A stretch of 7,541 nucleotides of DNA. It comes from Caldifarciminota bacterium (lineage in GTDB: Bacteria; Hydrothermota; Tepidihabitantia; Tepidihabitantales; Tepidihabitantaceae). The stretch covers positions 1 to 7,541 of the forward strand of contig CAIVTL010000656.1 in NCBI GenBank assembly GCA_903908785.1. The letters are read 5' to 3'. The notes under the pieces were generated by a model, which ran no database searches, had not been told where the DNA came from, and was given only the letters and a program-made list of their open reading frames with translations. Positions within the stretch are counted from its first letter, which is position 1; every line of letters starts with the position of its first letter. The translations under genes and the position numbers were made by a program. Of this stretch, positions 5,547 through 7,541 are shown one piece after another.

Positions 5547-6292
5547 TCGGCGAGTTTGCCTTCGGCAAGTTGCAGCCGGCGCGTCGCCCGGTCCGCCACT
5601 GCTCGATTGTGCGTTACTACCAGAATCGTCATCTTCCTTTCAGTGCTCAGCCGCACCATCAGGTCAACCAGCCCCGCCGCCGAAGCCACGTCGAGGTTGC
5701 CGGTCGGCTCATCCGCCAGAACCACGGCCGGGTCGTTGACGATAGCTCGCGCCATTGCCGCGCGCGCCTTCTCGCCGCCCGAAAGCTCGGCCGGCCGATG
5801 AGTAAGCCGGGACACGAACCCGATTTCCTCAAGCACCCGGTGCGCCCGGTCCAACGCCTCGGCCCGCGCCACGCCCGCAACCAGCAGCGGCATAGCCACG
5901 TTCTCCAGAACCGTGAACTCGGACAGCAGGTGATGAAACTGAAAGACGAACCCCACTTTCCGGCTTCTCAGTTCGTGGAGATGGGATTCAGAGTAGCTGA
6001 AAACGTCCAGTGAATCAAGGAACACCCGGCCCCGGGTCGGCCGGTCCAGCGCGCCGAGCACGTGCAGCAGCGTCGATTTGCCCGTGCCCGACGGCCCAAG
6101 AATCGCCACCAGTTCGCCCCGTCGCACCTCCAGGTCCACGCCCCGAAGGATTTCCAGCCTCTCCGCCCCGGTCTCGAAGATGCGCCAGATGTCCTGCGCC
6201 TGCAGGACAGGCGCGGGATCGGGGACCGGGGTTCGGGGATCGGGGATTCCGGACCCTGACCCCTGACCCCTGACCCCTGACCCCTCACTCAT
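5537..6292 (-). CDS. lolD: LolD-type ABC transporter ATPase (lipoprotein release)
   Basis: This is the ATP-binding subunit that drives extraction of lipoproteins from the inner membrane with LolC/LolE-type permeases, acting on the cytoplasmic face. Motifs in the 251-residue protein: Walker A GPSGTGKST (66-74), Q-loop Gln 118 in FVFQFHHLL, signature LSGGEKARAAMARA (170-183), Walker B VVLADEPTGNLD (190-201) and switch His 228 in VVTHN. The FHHLLSEFTVLENVAMPLL segment is typical of the LolD/MacB/FtsE group; the LolE-like gene next to it favours LolD. The core begins near VLQAQDIW (about 29). Residues 3-28 are encoded by a heptamer repeat array and look non-conserved (GSGVRGQGSGSGIPDPRTP). No ATG, GTG or TTG lies between the array and the core, so the tail must be translated if normal start codons are used. 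ATG 6290-6292 overlaps the permease stop by 8 nt (ATGAGTGA), which suggests coupling. Confidence 0.93.
   Translation of the reverse strand: MSEGSGVRGQGSGSGIPDPRTPVPDPAPVLQAQDIWRIFETGAERLEILRGVDLEVRRGELVAILGPSGTGKSTLLHVLGALDRPTRGRVFLDSLDVFSYSESHLHELRSRKVGFVFQFHHLLSEFTVLENVAMPLLVAGVARAEALDRAHRVLEEIGFVSRLTHRPAELSGGEKARAAMARAIVNDPAVVLADEPTGNLDVASAAGLVDLMVRLSTERKMTILVVTHNRAVADRATRRLQLAEGKLAEER
6215..6284. repeat. Heptamer array with inverted halves at the 5' end of lolD
   Basis: Plus strand, period 7, one continuous phase: GGGATCG, GGGACCG, GGGTTCG, GGGATCG, GGGATTC (6215-6249), CGGACCC (6250-6256), then four perfect copies of TGACCCC (6257-6284). The TGACCCC half is the inverted form of a GGGGTCA unit, so the two halves are imperfectly complementary around a short centre and can fold into a hairpin. 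Because 7 is not a multiple of 3, the frame repeats every 21 nt; it is open and forms residues 3-26 of LolD. Confidence 0.9.
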
Positions 6293-7505
6293 ACCGTATC
6301 GCTTCCAGTGGCACGAGCCGCGCCGCCTTCAGTGCCGGGTAGATTGTTGCCGCAAAAGTGATGATGATGGCGGCGACGCAGACAAGAATAACGTCCTGCG
6401 GGAGCACCTGCACCGGCAGGTTCTTAATGAAATAGACGTCGCCGGGCAGCGAAACGAACCGGTACTTGTTCAGCAACCAGCAAGCGACCAGGCCGAACCC
6501 CGCGCCCGCGCCGGTGCCGATGATGCCGATGAACCCGCCCGCCAGCACGAAGATGCGCGTTACCGTGGATGACTTCGCGCCCATCGCCTTCAGGATGCCG
6601 ATTTCGCGGGTCTTGCGGATGACCATCATCGTCAACATGCCGATGATGTTGAACGCGGCGACGAGCACAATCAGCACGAGCACGATGAACGTTACGACCT
6701 TTTCCAGCCGCAGCGCGGTGAAGAGGTTGCGGTTCTGCATTATCCAGTCCGTCGCCCGGTACGGATAGCCGAGTTGGCGCGTGATGCGCCGTGCGACGCG
6801 GTCCGACGTGTAGACGTCCTTCACCCTGACCTCGAAGCCGGTAATCATGTCCTCCATGCCGAGGAACTGCTGGATGCCGGCCAGCGAGAGGTAGACGAAG
6901 CTCGAGTTGTACTCGTACATACCCGAGTCGAAGATGCCGTTCACGCGGAAGTACTTCGTGCGGGGCATGAACCCGAGCGGCGTGCTGGTCCCGCCGAACG
7001 GCGAGGCGAGGTTCAGCCGGTCCCCGACCGAAAGGCCAAGCATCCGCGCAAGTTCTACTCCGATGACCACTCCGCTTGAATCGAAGTTGAACTTCCCTTG
7101 GACGATGGTGCCCGAGATGCCGGTTATGTCGCGCTCGTGCTCCGGGTCAACGCCGCGAATCACCACGCCCTCTACCCCGTTCTCGGTCCGCACCAGCGTC
7201 TTGGCGTAGACGAACGGGGCGACCGACACCACGCCCGGGACATTGGCAATCTGCCGGAGCAGCGAATCGCCGCCCGTCGGGTAGGGAATCGGCGCGTACG
7301 AGTACTTGGCCACGACGATGTGCGGAGTCGCGCCGAGAATCCGGTCTCTCAGTTCCTGGTGGAACCCGTTCTCGACCGAGAGCACGATGAGAATCGCCGC
7401 CACGCCGACAAACACGCCGCCCATGGCAATCGCGGTGATGCCGGAGAACATGCGCCTGCCCCGCCCGCGCAAGTACCGTCCGGCCATAAACAGCTCGAAC
7501 CTCAC
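6285..7505 (-). CDS. LolC/LolE-type lipoprotein-releasing ABC permease
   Basis: This is the inner-membrane permease that would work with the adjacent LolD ATPase to release lipoproteins toward the outer membrane. The 406-residue protein has the LolC/E four-helix layout: FELFMAGRYLRGRGRRMFSG, then TM1 (about 22-44), a large periplasmic MacB-type domain (about 45-265, with NGFHQELRDRILGATPHIVV at its base), TM2 (about 270-295), the cytoplasmic coupling segment RKTREIGILKAMGA (297-310), TM3 (about 316-345) and TM4 (about 371-393), ending ALKAARLVPLEAIRYE. Only one permease is in view, so it may form a LolF-like homodimer or have a partner beyond the right edge; LolC and LolE cannot be told apart here. 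The start is GTG 7503-7505, giving the usual FELF opening, with a G-run at 7513-7517, 7 nt upstream. It overlaps lolD by 8 nt. Confidence 0.93.
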   Translation of the reverse strand: MRFELFMAGRYLRGRGRRMFSGITAIAMGGVFVGVAAILIVLSVENGFHQELRDRILGATPHIVVAKYSYAPIPYPTGGDSLLRQIANVPGVVSVAPFVYAKTLVRTENGVEGVVIRGVDPEHERDITGISGTIVQGKFNFDSSGVVIGVELARMLGLSVGDRLNLASPFGGTSTPLGFMPRTKYFRVNGIFDSGMYEYNSSFVYLSLAGIQQFLGMEDMITGFEVRVKDVYTSDRVARRITRQLGYPYRATDWIMQNRNLFTALRLEKVVTFIVLVLIVLVAAFNIIGMLTMMVIRKTREIGILKAMGAKSSTVTRIFVLAGGFIGIIGTGAGAGFGLVACWLLNKYRFVSLPGDVYFIKNLPVQVLPQDVILVCVAAIIITFAATIYPALKAARLVPLEAIRYE

Positions 7506-7541
7506 CGGACGGCCCCCAGATTCTTACCACAAAGACACCAA
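7506..7541. other. Leader of the permease gene, ending in a possible intergenic repeat
   Basis: These 36 bases hold the G-run that may act as a ribosome binding site (7513-7517) and, at the very edge, ACCACAAAGACACCAA (7526-7541). The latter resembles the start of a CACAAAG/ACACCAA type short repeat that I recall from intergenic regions of several bacterial genomes, but it is cut by the edge. No promoter can be recognised in so short a piece. Confidence 0.3.

Noticed and set aside
3676..6284. The repeat arrays as CRISPR
   Set aside because: Units are 7-8 bp and directly contiguous, with inverted arms, no unique spacers of constant length and no cas genes.

Overview
The window is a compact, GC-rich piece of bacterial chromosome in which every supported gene lies on the minus strand, so it is read from right to left. 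In transcription order the genes are: a LolC/LolE-type lipoprotein-releasing permease, its LolD-type ATPase, McsA, McsB (protein arginine kinase), SelA (selenocysteine synthase), a small DUF2007-like protein, and the N-terminal two thirds of pyruvate phosphate dikinase (PPDK), which runs off the left edge. The Lol pair points to a diderm bacterium, SelA to a selenocysteine user, and McsA/McsB to the arginine-phosphorylation protein quality-control pathway. The high GC content, the gene mix and the odd repeat-filled junctions suggest an uncultivated lineage (WOR-3/Stahlbacteria-like is a guess, not a result).

Layout: the first five genes look like one transcription unit. Permease and lolD overlap by 8 nt, mcsB and selA overlap by 4 nt (GTGA), and mcsA sits between two gaps of about 115 nt. 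The DUF2007 gene has a near-consensus sigma70-type promoter directly in front of it (TTGACT, 17 nt, TATACT) and may start a second unit that includes ppdK. The permease-lolD pair would move lipoproteins out of the inner membrane. McsA-McsB would tag damaged proteins for Clp proteolysis, although ctsR and clpC are not visible here. SelA makes Sec-tRNA, and PPDK interconverts pyruvate and PEP.

The most unusual signal is not a gene. Four consecutive junctions (permease/lolD, lolD/mcsA, mcsA/mcsB, mcsB/selA) carry arrays of a degenerate 7-8 bp unit of the general form G-N-G-R-T-C-N-A (GTGGTCAA, GAGATCAA, GGATTCAA, GGGGTCA and so on). At three or four of them a direct-orientation arm is followed by an inverted arm, giving imperfect hairpins. 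Each junction uses its own homogenised variant, and at lolD and selA the array is translated as a non-conserved N-terminal tail of about 30 residues. This looks like a family of short degenerate intergenic repeats placed at translation starts within an operon, and it is the best candidate for something undescribed in this window.
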